Source: Metopolophium dirhodum (lineage: Eukaryota > Arthropoda > Insecta > Hemiptera > Aphididae). From it: 64,000 bases of DNA. Shown here in pieces: positions 14,601 to 29,600 of this stretch (its first letter is position 1; the number at the start of each line of letters is the position of its first letter). The notes under the pieces are model-generated. The model did no database searches, was not told the DNA's origin, and saw nothing but the letters and a program-made list of their open reading frames with translations. Made by a program: the position numbers and the translations under genes. Where the stretch lies: positions 248,001 to 312,000 of the forward strand of contig NC_083566.1 in the NCBI RefSeq assembly GCF_019925205.1, read 5' to 3'.

Positions 14601-17600
14601 ATTACTTTATTCACAATAATATCATCAAATATACTTGGTAATATCATAGGCTGAATGACCGTTTTCGCTCAGAATCGTTTTTCTTATACAATGATATTAT
14701 ATCATTGAATTCAATCTTAACACCATCCATTACAGTGACCCACTTGTAACTTACTGTACAGCAGAGTGAAATCCATTTACCCACCTTTTTTTTTTTACTT
14801 TTAAAGTATTCGATTTTTATAATTATTTCCGGAAAACTGCAGTTATTATTCTATAATATTTATAATTCATTGTAACTTTTCATTCACTTATAAACTATAT
14901 ACGCCTAATGTTTAAGAAAAATCTGAAACGGCCAATTTTCTAGAACTAATTGCGACGTGAACATTTCAAAAGTTTAGTTATCAATTTCCAACTGTCGCAC
15001 AAATATGTATAGTCGAGCCACATTTATAAAGTTTTTAGCTGCGGTAGACCGCGGTAGACCGCGGTTATACACTTATACGAATGTACTTATATACATATAC
15101 ACATATTATTGCATTATATTATGTATATATCAATGGTCCGAGAGGGGGGGGGAGGTAGAGGATTAACACACGGCGAAGGGCACCCTATAATATACCTTTA
15201 AAATATTATAACAAACTACCAAAGCGTTGTGCAAAATCAATGCAAACGGTGTGGATGATTATAAATTAAAAAATAAAAGAATAAAATATTAATTCTGTAG
15301 ACACATCAATCACACGTATATTATATTTATTACATCCTTTGACCTTTGATCCACGTTATTTATTTCGATCGATTCGTGTGCGACAGGAATAAGCTGCGGT
15401 GCCCTAGTGGGCGGAGTCATCGGAGCGCGGAAACCCGTGTACGACATATGGGGAAACACCGTGAACGAGGCTTCCAGGATGGATTCCACGGGCACTATGG
15501 GCCGGATACAAGTACCCGAGAGCACGGCCAAGGTAAGAAGAAACGTGAAATCGAATTAATTGTGACGCTGCTACGCGGACGGCGTTTAAAAAAAAAAATT
15601 GTATACTTCCGTATCGGCGCCGCTTTTCGTTATTCGAATTTATTTAATATTATTCTGTTTTTGTCTTCGGCGCGTCTGCTATATAATAATGATCAAAGTT
15701 TATGTCCGGGGGTTGTTTTGTGTCTTTTTCAAAAGCTGGAATATTATAATTCGTATCTATCGACGTCAATGCTCAATATAATAGTATGTGTTATAAAAGC
15801 CGTTATAGGTAAGTTATAATGAATTCTACGAATTACGTCCAAAAGCATAAACATATTGCGTTGTTAAATGATATTTTTCAAACATAGGTACAATAAATTA
15901 CAAATTATTGGTGTCTATGATTAGACATTTTATATTCTGTACACTGCATGTTTGGCAGGATTACGACAACAATTTATACTACATAATCAATTACTAAAGA
16001 AAACATGATATATATGCGCCCATCATATTATATATTAATATCAATCCACAAACCTACGTCAGATGTAGGTGTATAGAGTAATACTAATATCGTTAAATTA
16101 TTGTACCTTGAACAAAAAAAATAATAATTAAAACCTACTATAGAGGCATCTCTATATAATTGCATCAAAACTTTTATACGAGTAAATCATACTTCATGCA
16201 CATATACGTAGTTCTGCGTATTTAATACACAACTCATCTAACAGTCTAGGTCCCTTTTCATCACACATGCGTGAATTTAGTTGTGTATTTTGCTCAACAA
16301 TGGTAAGTTTCCTAAAAACTTATACATTAGAAACTATGTACCTATGTATACATACAAATTTAACTTTAGAAAATCTTTTTAATAGAATATTTATCAGACT
16401 AATCTATATAATTTATGAGAAAACAGTAAAAATAATATATTCAAGTACCTAGCCATGATGCTAGAACGAAATCTTGACCTTTTTTGTTAGGTTTAACCGA
16501 GATCTACTTAGATTGCTTGGAATCGTTTTCCAAGTTCAAAATACCCTTTCTTGCGCAGTTGTAACCAGCACAACTACTGTATCCCACTTTTTTTATTTTA
16601 ATTGATTGTTCATGTGAAAGTTTTATGAACTATATTACCTGTTTGTGAAGGTTGTTTCGTAACATTTTTAAACAAAATAAAAACACACAAGTACGATAAA
16701 AATTTTTAAGCTTGTATCGGAGAATAATATAATATATAACATGGTAGGTAAACTACGAAATATATATAGGTAGGTACACACGTGCGTTCATGCATTATTC
16801 ATGATATTTAGTTTTTAAATAAAAATTGGATACTACGGATCGATTTTGAAAATAAAATAGTATAATATTGAGAGGTAACGTGTATAAGTATATCCTTTTA
16901 GATGACCAACCAGATCCGCCGGAATAAACAAAATAATTCACTTTATTGAACTACGGTGTGGCGCGCGTTACATCATATTATTATAAAGACATCGCGTATG
17001 GCGGGTATATAGATACGCGTTATTCAGAAAAACGCTCGAATTATAATATAATAATATAATACCATCGATAAATTTCAAATTTATGTAAACATATTCTTCT
17101 GTCGGACACTTTAAACTTTAAACGTTATTTTTCTTTCGATAATAAACGGCCAGGTCGTCGTCGTCACACGCAGAAATTCACTATCTATATCGAGGAGGTA
17201 AACGCGCAACCCCCACGATACAGGCAGGTACGTGTACAGCCATTATCGAAATAATCCTTATATTTTGCAAAATCGTTTGTTAGGATTTGTGTCGTTTGAT
17301 ACATTTTGATATAATATAATATGTAAAATTGTCCCGCGTGGTATATGTCACGCACACGCAATACATCGTTAAGACATTATTATTAAATTGTTAATGTTTT
17401 GAATGCGTGTTAACTATAATATAATATTATAATAATATATTATACGCATAAATGTATAATATAGTAGTAATATATAGAATATTATACACATACGATATAG
17501 TTTATTACCGGAAAATTACATTTCACGTAATACAATATGTCAGATCAAGGTATATGCCTGACATTTGATCAACGCGTCGAGAAACAATATAATTTCACTT

Positions 17601-20600
17601 TTGGTAGTAGATACAACCAAACGGTAGAGCGCCATGAACAATACGTCTTCGTTGGTATAATAATATTCTTATTATTATTAATATAACTAAATAATATCAT
17701 AACAGCAGTTTATACGATAATTGCATATTGAAGAACGGTACAGCCAGTCCGGTTAAATCCATTATAATATACATTGTGGCGGTACCTTTACTCATACGCA
17801 TAACATATTATTATAAACGTTTTCATTTTATCATTTAAAATATGTGTCTAAATATTAAAGAATTACAATCGATTTTCGATCCATTTACATGTATACATTA
17901 TACACATAAGCACAAATAGCGTTTGGAATTTGGGGGGCTAAAGCCTTACTTTGATAATATTGAATAAGCTTAAAACAAATAATGTAGGAAATGTTTGGAG
18001 GGCTATGGACATTTTGGGGGGCTTAGCTCCTAAAGCCCCCCCCCTATTTGTGCCTATGCATATACATAATGTACCTATATATGAATCTATAATTTATTAT
18101 ATTGACGCGTCCACGAACATTGTTGTCCTTATATTATTATATTATAATATTGTTGTTAATACATAATATAATATTATCATCATCGGTGTAGATCCTAATG
18201 GACCGGGGTTACGAGACGGAGTTCCGGGGCTCGATCGCGGTCAAGGGCAAGGGAGAGATGAAAACGTACTTCGTGGTGGGCAAAAAGGGAGCAGTGGCGA
18301 ACAGCCTGAGTCGGCAGTCCAGTCAGATCAGCAGCTTGGCAACCGTCGTCTACGGAATGGTGCAAGCCAGACGCCGGCAAAACACAGTAAAAAAAAGACA
18401 TTTTCATCGTGAGTGCGCTTTACTAACAACACTAATAATAATATTTAATAATAAATCCATAACGAGTACGTGCGTACGGCTATATTATTATTATTATTGC
18501 GGTAACGAGAGATGTTGAGGGTGTAGTATTATGATATTATATTATGCTTGTGTTTACACAATTTCTATGTCCATTGTTTTGCTGCTGTTGGTTAACGAGC
18601 TTTAACGAGTTTGCCTACATAATATTATTATAATATAATATTAAATGGTGTAGGTATTATTATGATATCATTATATAATATTATTGTCAGTGAATACACG
18701 AAAACAATAAATCAAACAGATCACGCGTTGTTTGATCCATATTCGAAATGCCAAAGGATGGTATATGGTATCTCGTACACAAACTACGTTGGGGTGACAT
18801 ATTTATATAATATATAATATATTATATATTATCATAATACACCAATCCGTGTCGCAAATACCGTGGTTATAAGTATATAAACACACACGCGAGATTATCT
18901 TGCGGGGAACGTGGTTATAATAATTAGGTATTATTATTGCAGTACGTATTTATATTGAATCGACTGTAATACGTCATCGTAATTATTTACGGTTTCGCCA
19001 CCAAATTGGATCTCATTAATCTTGCTCCGTTGACTAATAACGTAACATTTGCATTAATATACCAAAACATTACGCTAATTTAGTATTATACATACTACAA
19101 CCGTTTAGAACGGTGCAGGTTATTAAAATAAATGTACATTGTACACATACGCACAATATTATAATATACAACCAACGATCGTCGATCCGTAACCACCAAT
19201 ATTAAAATATATAATATAGGAATCGTCCCCTATATATTGTTGGTATAGATATCATAATTTTGTTTTTTATAAATATTTATTATGTAGTGACGTATTTAGA
19301 GAGGGGAGCAAGGGGAAGCATTGGCCTAGGGGCTATAATAGAGTAGCGTTTTAAATAAAATTTTTGATTTTTGTATTTTTTGAATTTATGTTTTTGCGAT
19401 GTTATGGAGTCACCACCGTAAAGTGTTATGCGCTATGCCGCTATGATAGTTAGCAGCAAATACAGACTTGTGCATGCGAATACCTACCTATATGACACAA
19501 TAGATTCATGTATTTATATTATAATATAAATATCGATATAAAACTACTACAAAGAAGAGCTCGGTTATACATTTACTAATGAATTTTTGTAATCGTTTGT
19601 TGGCATTTCCTAGTGATGAACCCAACAATCCCAACATTTCTATTTTTATCACGAGCAATCTAGGTACCGTGGGTATATTTAAATACATATTAAATAATAA
19701 AATCGTTCTGAGTGAAGGAGTGAGTTTTTAGTCAAAATAATCAGTGGCGGCTCGTAGTAGTTTGATATGGTAGTACGATAATAGTGGTAGTAGCCCCACG
19801 CCACTATCTATTTTAGTTGAATTGTCCTGGGTTAAATAGAATGAAGTAGACAATGGTCTTCCTTGTGATTTTGTTTCTTTTTTTTTCGAACGACTAGGAC
19901 GTAAATTTTAATTTAATCAATTCTTGAATGGAATTCATCGTCGTAAACAAAAAAACAAAAAAAAATTGGAAATAAAAATAAATAATTTTTACCTGTAATA
20001 ACCTAACCTAACCTGCTTAATTTACACGCCACGTACAAACTACAATATACTTTGAAGGCAAAAATACAGATCTTAAATAATAATAATAAAAATAATATCA
20101 TGACTAAATAAATAGGTATATGATCCAACTCTGTGATACGCATACCACCCTTGCCATGTCTATCGCGTAGTTCTCCGCTTCTATAATATTCTATTGACAA
20201 TTTATTATTCCGACTAACCTAACGCGGAAAACTACGAGTAATGATTTTGTGTCTATAGAATAGGGAGGAGATCTGATATGGATAACAAGCACTTCACAGT
20301 CATTGCTGTCGGTCGGAATTTCTTTAGCTATCAGACGCTGTCAGACTTTAACTATTAGACGTAAATATCGAACTCGTCGCGCTGTAAATACAAAAGTGAA
20401 AAGTCGCCGTCAAAAATGTACGACGAAAATTATAGTACTACAATTATTTATATAACTTAGTCTAGCCGGTCTCCGTCGTTGACGTCCACAAATTGCACTT
20501 ATGCTCGTCGGATGTAGATACAATAAAAATGTACGATTAACAATACAAAAATGTGCTATGAGAATTATCGCACATATTATATAGTCTCTTCGCCAGGGCC

Positions 20601-23600
20601 GTTCTTAATATTATTATTTTTTATATTATTATGATATAACCGCCGCACGCACAATACAGTACACACGCGACCCACGTTACAGGCGTAGTTGGTCGCTCAG
20701 CCTTTGTTTAATTTTTAGATTATTCTTATCGAATTGGAATACTGGTCGAATTGAGATAATAATTTTATTAAATATTAATATTTTCCAATACAAATTTGAA
20801 ACATTTAAGTTGTTTTGAAAGAAATATAGACCATTATGATTCCTATTTAGTTATTATAATATAAGAAGTAATTAATAATTGCGAATATCATTTTATTTTA
20901 AAATGTACATAGGGAGTGCGGTCGCATTGTCGCGCCTTAGCACGAGCCGTCACTGAAAATAATAAAACTTCAGTTATTGGAGAAAGTTGCACCATAATTA
21001 TTCGATGAAAATGTCAAGTGTAAGCTTTACAATTTTTAAATTATCAAAAAAAAACAAATCAATTTTGTTAAAAATCGGTGATCCTTAAAAACTCCTTAAG
21101 AAAAAATACCATTGAGTTCAGATTATAAAAAACCTGTAAAGGAACGGCAACGCGTTCTTTTTTTCGCAACATAAAGGAGGAACGGGAACGAGTTCCTTTG
21201 TAAAAGGAACATTCCCAACACTATACCCGTCGGTCAGATAGAGAAAGCAAATGGTGCGCCGACATCATCATATTCCTCGGCAGTCAATTGTTCAACAGTC
21301 AACAGTGAGGTATTTTTCAGTTCTAAAAAGAATTAAATTATAACATTGGGTAAGATACAAAATAACCGAAGAACGTTTAAACTCTACTTCGACAGTTTTA
21401 ACAATTGAGTCAGATTTAATTAGTGTATAATATATTTGCCAACCAAAAAGCTCGACGTAAGGACGTAAGGATTTAAGAATATGATGTTATTTTATTTTAT
21501 TATAATTTCATGAATTTTATATATTTTATTTTATTCTTGATTGTAAACAATTCGTATGCATATTATATATTGTATTATATGTGTGTGCACTGTGCATACA
21601 GCGTATATTAAAATATATATAAGGTATGTATATACATTTTACGCTATACAATGTAAGCGTATGTGTAGGTACCGGGTGATTTATTTAAGACCCTCATTAT
21701 TCGGAATTTTTTTTTTTATTTGGTTTCAAATCGTTACAAAACAGCATTTTTTTATATATATATATTTTTTATCCTTATAATTTTTTATTTTTTATTTTTT
21801 ACTCTTTTGAATTACAACATAGTTTTAATTTCATCTTCGAAAGCAGAATATTTTTCTAAGTATTTCGATGCATAAAAATGAGTGCCTAGTTTATGAGTTA
21901 TAACTTATAAGTATTAAAAGTTTAGTTGAGCGGAGTAGAGGACCAACATTTTACGAAGTAACCGCGTACCAATCCACACCGCTAATTTAAGCTTACATTT
22001 ATTTTTATTTAAACTTATTTATACATTTTTTATTCAAAATCATGTATACTTTTTGAAATAATGAGTGTTCCATGACAAAATAATCACCCGGTATATATTA
22101 TATAATATACTAGCTGTATTGACATACTTCGCCTGAGTTAAAATTTATCTATATTTCAGTTGTTTCTATCGTTTTCCGTTTTCCTTCAGTTTAAAATATA
22201 GATACCTACTTATAAAATACAAACCCAAATACAATGACTAATTCGATGATTTTCCACTTCTTCATACTGGACACATTGTTAATGTAAACACAAAACAACT
22301 GGAGAAAAATTCAACGAATGATTAAAAACCGACAAACGTCCAATATCGTTAAAATTGAAATTCGTCTTATTTACGTGTTTACATCAAAAATATTTCAGTA
22401 ATTAAGAAAGTAAATCATAATGTAATCATTGTAATTGTGTATTTGTGTAGTTCTGACTAGTTCATAAGTATTTGATTTCATGAAATGTTTTTTTTTTTTT
22501 TAAATATATTTGTAAACAATTTTATAATCTATAACCAATAGCAATCATTTAAATAAAGAAAAAATATTCGATTTGGGTGGTAAAAATGAAATGCATGTGT
22601 GAACCACTCATAGGGGTACAATGGTACATATAGGGGTTGAATGAATAAGGGTTTCTCTAGGAATCTATTAATATAACTTTTATTGAAAACGCGGCCCAGT
22701 AGTTTCTGAGTCTATAGAGGACAAAGGGGCTTACTAACATTCCTTTATGGCTTTATATATATATATATATAGATGGATAAATAACGATATAATATGTGAT
22801 TTGTTCACGATTCAATTATTGCAGTAATATGATTCTTTGCACACGGTCATTGTAGATATAATAATATACTGCGCGCGTGTAGATATAATATTATAATAAT
22901 GACGTGTTGTCCGGGAAAATCTATTATGACTTGTGTAACACTAATCTTGGCGTCAACAAGATGCCCGTATAGGATAAATATATTTATATATATATTAAAC
23001 AGGGTCCATATTTTGTATCCATTGACCCAGGGGTCCGTAACCTTTTTTTTACGGTGAACCGAATCTTTGATTCGTTTCGGTAAAATTGCCTACTGAGGAC
23101 GAGAAATGTAAAACGATTGTAAACATAGATACGAATCATTTTATTACTTTATAACTTATTCACACCCAATTTTACAAAGAAAAAAATTATTTTATTTTTA
23201 TTTTCGTTGACGACTGATTTCCTAATAATGACAATTCGTATATAGGTATGTATATTAATATGTATAGGTATAGCAAGAATATAGCGAGACCTTTAGAAAT
23301 GGTTAAATAAAATCCACTCTGTGATATTACCTAGTTTTGGTTAGGTTAGTTTTAGGAGTAATAACGGTTAAACATATATTATCCTCATTTATCGTTGGCA
23401 AAATGTTAAAAATGTGATTAGGTTAAAGAATTACAAGTGTTTTCTGGGATAAAAAGTATCTCCCAGTGTATTAAAGTCCTTAAAAAGCCCGGTCTGTAGG
23501 GAAATTGGACCGGGCTGGGCCTTTGAAATAAAATAAAGGGTTGGACCGGGCTTTTTAAGTCTTGGAATTTTATTCCTGGCCTGGACATTTTTTTGTACAA

Positions 23601-26600
23601 TTTTTCGGGCCGGGCCGGGCTGGACTTCGAATAATAAATCAGGGGTTGGACTGGGCTTTTTTAAGTCTTGGAATTTTATTCCGGACCGGGCCTGGGCTTT
23701 TTTTTGTACAATTTTTCAGGCCGGGCCAGGCTGGACTTCGAATAATAAATCAAGGATTGAACCGGGCTTTTTAAGAATTTTTCTTCGACGATAAATAATC
23801 ACAATTTAAAATAATAAATAATAATGATAAAACCGGAGTTGGTATATAATAATATATTGATTGGCGGGTATAATAAAACTATTTATATGCCATAATAATA
23901 TTATATTTTTTTCCACAATATTTTTTGGACCGGGCCGGGCTTGAGGATACAATTTATGGACTGGACCGGGCTTTTTACGAGCTTAGCGTCATTTTCAGAC
24001 CGGGCCAGGGCTTTTTTTCACAATATTTTTTGGACTGGGCCGGACCGGGCCGAAAATGTACGGCCCTTGCAGGTCTATACTGTATAGGCATAAATATTAT
24101 TAGATGTGTATCGACTATCGATCGAATACGCGGGTCACAGCCCACAGGTTGTACCTATATAATTATGTGTCTATTGTAATATGTCTATGCGAGTAATTTA
24201 AAAACTTCCGATTTCAGTTTCTGTCGAAAACAACAATATAATATTATTCAAATACGAATATGAATATTCGTGGATTAATCTAATATCTAACATTAATCCC
24301 ACACGATCGCTTATCGGATATCTATCGAGCGCACAGTATTACTGCGTTTGCGTGATATAGGTACTGTTATATTATTATGTTCACGAGGGAATGACTTAAT
24401 CCTAATGCCATAATCGCCACAATAATATTATATATGTGTATAACAATAGACTTGTTGTATGAATAATGTTCAATGATATTACGAACGTCGTGATGACATG
24501 ATAAACCAATACAGCCGTATGAGTATCGAAAAATCCGAAATGAATTGGTAGGTACAATTATTATAGTGCAGCGGTTCCCAAACTTTTACTACCTCGCGGC
24601 ATCCTTTGTAAAAAGTTTCGTGTTTCGTGGAACCCCAATATCTGTAAAACGAATGTTTTATAGCAATATTATATTTGTAAATTTAGGTGAACTTTTTCTT
24701 CCAAGTATAATATCAAATCGTTTTCTCAATGTTCACATACATCTGGCGGAACCCTTCAAATTGTCCCACGGAACCCTCAGATCCGAAGAACACACTTTGG
24801 AAATCGCTGCAACAGGATATAGTATAAATATTTAAAACCCTATACCGAGGTAACCGTACCTATCAAATACAATAATAATAATATGCAGGTTATGCGTAAA
24901 TTGGTAAGCCGTGCCTTATTGAGTGATGTAGAACCGCTCACCGACAATGTTCACAATACGCAATATAATTTCAACCGAAAAAATTTATATTTAGTGAGTA
25001 ATTTTCAATTAATAGTATATGATTATCTCGAAAAGTCGAAACGTTTTTTGAAAGTATTTTTTCTAAGTTTCTAAAGTTTTTATGAACGGAGACATCGTGT
25101 AATAGTGTAATGCTCTATAGTAGACCAACCCTTTTCGGAGAACTCCAGCATCACACAACTTCGCTCCAACTATAAATACGTATAATTAACTAATTAACAC
25201 TTGTCTTGTTCAAAATACTCAGACAAATATTATGCTTTGGACTTTGAAGTATAAAATTAAAATTAATTTATTAATTTTCTAAAGTTTTTACCCCTATAGA
25301 CTATAGAGTCCACCTCGTCGTCCACTTGAATCTTTATTAGACTAATAGACTCTAAAAATAAGAGTATCAATATTCAATGTCGAGAAACGAAAAGTTTAAT
25401 ACAAATATGTAATTAATTTATGTCTGTGTATCAATAAATAATCATAAATAAATAAACTTTTTGGAACTTTTGTTTAAAAAAAATTGTTTTTAGGGAACAT
25501 GATGTTTATTAATTAATGAAAACTTTTGTTCAAAACATTTATTTATTGTCCATACCTACAAATTATTACATTTTATACACACATACGATATATAAATATA
25601 TTTGAGTCAATGTAACAAATCGATAAAGCTCGATAATATTTTACATTTCAGCATCTAATCTAATCTAACTGGTTATAGTTCTATCACAATTAATATAATT
25701 TTTGTATTGTGTTTTTAATAACTATATAATTATTTATTTGTGGTTTGGTTTGTTTTAATTGATTTGAATATGTAATATAAATATTCGTTTTTATACATAT
25801 CGTCATAATTATATAGGTGTTGGTTGACAAATCGTGTTTTATAAATCTAAAAATTAAGTTTAAAACTGTTACATTACAACCACCAGTGAGGAACGACAGT
25901 TAGAACTTATTTTTAAAAGGAAATGTCTCTTCAAACTTTTAGAAAATTAATTATAATTTTTTTTTTATATTCATCTTTTGTTTTTAAAAGTTGTTAGATC
26001 TTTTGGTATTCAACTTGTAATTTATTATTAAAAAAAAAATCATCCTTACTTCACGAATCACGGATGCGTGCACAACAGCGCTATTTTAATTCTTTAGGCA
26101 CACAATATATGGTTAGTATACAAATAGTCTAACACGTATATAATATAATATGTTTACTTTGTCGTAAAAAAATACTTAAATCAACACAAAAACAGTTGTG
26201 TTTGAGATTTGAACTAAAAAGTTTTTCAAACTTTTCTGGCGCATTCAGTTTTAGTGTAACTGTTATAATATATTCACGGAATTCCAGCTAAAATCTATTC
26301 TCGGTCTAGTCGCTAGAATAACATTTCAGGAGCTTTATAATATTTGTGTCTTTCTATATACAGAGCGATTCACCAAGCATGCTCAGTGCTTGCCCTTATT
26401 TTTCATTTAATAATGAATTAATTCAAATTCTGATTTCTGGATTTTTAAATATACATTAAGACCGTATTTTCAAATTCTTGAGATTCTTTGTACTACTTAA
26501 AGAGTGTCTTGTGGCAATACGTCAAGTTTCTGTTTTTTTTTTAAATGAAAACCCCTCTCTCGTTTTTAATGTAAACTATATTTAGTGGATAATTTTTTTG

Positions 26601-29600
26601 AAAACATTGATATAAGTACTCACTTCAATATTCAATATTTTTTCAATCATTCAAATATTTATAGATAAGTCTTATGGTTTCTAACGGTTTAGACGTCTGG
26701 TGTCGTTAGAGTTGTCTAATAGTTGGATTGACATAGTGATCGAACCTCGTGTCGTATTTGCTAGCAAACCTTTGGATTTTGTCTGCTATTGTAGGCAGCA
26801 TCATTATAATATATTCATAGCACGATAAATATTGCAATGTTATTCTTTCAAACCGGTAAACTACATGGATAGTCCGCGAAGGGCAAAGTTTTGACAGCGT
26901 AGTATTACGCCGATGTTAGCCTTACTGGCACAACCCCACTGTTAAATGCCATAAGTTCAAATCGGTTTTATAATAGCTACATACATATAGTAGACGTTTA
27001 TTTTCAATGATGGTGAACTCGGAGTGGGGCCCAACTAATCAATAAAGTTTTCACATTTTTGCTTTAATTCGCAATTTTTCTGACGGACGTGATGGTGTTT
27101 ATAAATATATTTATTGATATACATTATTAAAATGTAGAAACTACCATGTAGGCTCCATATCTTCCTAACCCATTATCATGGACCTAATATTTTTAGTATC
27201 CAAAGTTAAATACCTAACTCAAAAACTATTCGTTCGAATTTTGATTTTGATACATATTACAATTTTTAGAAAAATTATCCGCTAAATAGTTGCATATTTG
27301 AAAATACAAGAAATTAGATTTTGAATAACTGCATTATTGAAACAGGAAAAGGGAGTGAGCAGGCTTGGTGAATCACCCTGTATATATATATTTTATTTGT
27401 ATATCTATAAAATATGTACATTGCAGTTATATACTTATATAGACTGCAATGTGACGTATCTCGTCCACAAACATTCGTTCAGCTGTGTTTAAATGTCGCT
27501 ATAACTATATTATGTCAATATGCCGTTGAAAACAACAATGATCATAGTTAATAAGAAAATCGGGTCATCTGATTCGAGACCAATATAAAAGTAATCGAAT
27601 AAAGTGATGATATTCGAAACTATCGCAGTCGCGATGTATTATCGTTATATAGCGATTCATTATAATATATATATATATATAGGTATCATAGTTAAAATCG
27701 TAAACATCACACAACTCTAAATCGATAAATAAACATTGTAGTTAAAAAAAAATGCCCAAATATGGTAGGTATATACTTAGGTCTCCGGTATTTGGAATGC
27801 CGAACAATGAACATAATATACGATACGAGAGTGTATAAACATGTTTGAACATGTTTTAAGATTGAAAGCTTCCTTTTGCGTGTCATTATTTGTATACATT
27901 TTTTTATAAAACATTCCGATAATAGTGGGTTTATTAATTTTAATTTATAATAATATACCATTTAAATATCATAAAAATATCAACGAGCGGTTTTAAGACA
28001 TCTCGCATGTCACAATAACTATTCGACGTTTGCTTATATAATATAAATAGATAATAAAGTACCTACCTATATTACTTGAAAATTATCAAAATTGTTCCTT
28101 CTCGATTATTATTACGTATTGTAAGACAGCCGTGTTCAAATTAGCTATTCGGTTCAATATCCGCTCTATATTAGATTTGTTTATTCGGTCATCGATCCGA
28201 TGTCACCCGATTTTCTGCAAGATGTCTCGTCAACCACCCCTATTTTCAACAAAATACGCATAATATTATTACAGGAATAGCCGGAAGACGCCGGGTGCAG
28301 ATGTAAATAATATATATGATGATGGTATATGCGTGTGAAGAATATATAAGACCGATATTTATACACTACAGCACAGCCTCGCACACGGAAGGTCGTATGA
28401 GATATCCAAAAACGTTATCGACCAGACCAGTTGTCCACGGGTCCGTTATGGACATAATAATAATGGTCTTCACCCATAGAAAATGTAGTGACTCGGTCAA
28501 AATAAAACGTTGAAACTTTCTTGATTTTTAACGTTTTTTAAACTTATATAGTTATGTATATAGGTGTACCTATTAATTATTATATATGTTCGCTATCTCG
28601 TGTCAAGTGTTCAATTTCAGAAAATTAAATCATTCATGAAAATCTTTTTTGTCATTAAATATATAGTATGATATATATTATATTATATTTATTATACCTA
28701 TTATTTTATTTAATCATTGTAATTTTTTTTTCAAACTTAAACTTAACTAAATAAAACATTATATTTAACTTTAAATTTCAAATGTTTGTATAGAGTATAC
28801 GAGTACTCGTATTATGTAAAATGGGCATATAAATGTATACTCAAATATAAGTATACAGCAGATATATGCATTAAAATATTTTTATAGAAGTTTTCGTGTC
28901 TACTATTTTTGAAAGGTTATATATTATTGTAAGAGTTCACCATTCTCCGTTTAAGTGGAGGAAATTTCAAAGTGAAAACGTGCGTTTTATGTTATCACAT
29001 TAAATTACCTTCAGGTGTGACATTTACATGTATGTGGTGCCTCATACAACCCACCAATACCGTTTAGGGGAACGATGAGGTTTTTTTTACCACTCACAGC
29101 TTTAATATATGACGAGAAAAACCAATAGAAAAATAATATACCTATATATATGCAAATAAAAGGTAGGTATACGGGGGCGAGTCCGAAGTTCGATTTTATG
29201 TTAAACCACAGTTGGATAAAAAAATTTAAGGAATGATGTTCCGTTCTTATGTACGACGTCCGTCAAATTGTTATCGAATGTCGAACCTATATATATATCT
29301 ACACGACTTCTTTCTACTTGGTATTTCAACCACGGTCGATTCCTTTGCAGTCAGCTGTTGTACGTTTTTGGCGAATTCCAATATCGCCAAGCAACTATTT
29401 CACGTTCACGCACATTTGCCTAAGTATTTACTTCAATTTTAATATAACCCAGTGACGAAACTACGATGAGGAGTGTTATATCACCCCCCCCCCCCCCCAC
29501 TCAGAACCTTATATTTTTTCTTGGTTAACTTGTATTTTTGTTCATTATTTTGGTATAAAAAATGATTAAGACATGTCTTGTAAACATTAGATAGCGTGTT

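Noticed and set aside
15040..15064. GCGGTAGACC tandem pair
   Set aside because: Only two and a half units; no larger repeat or binding function can be supported.
17148..17230. CG-richer patch in a cyclase intron that might be an exon
   Set aside because: The flanking exons already join seamlessly across C2, and the patch has no frame with family similarity.
23562..24179. Two + strand frames with FFVQFFGPGRAG-like repeats
   Set aside because: They arise from the GGGCC tandem repeat and do not resemble a protein family.
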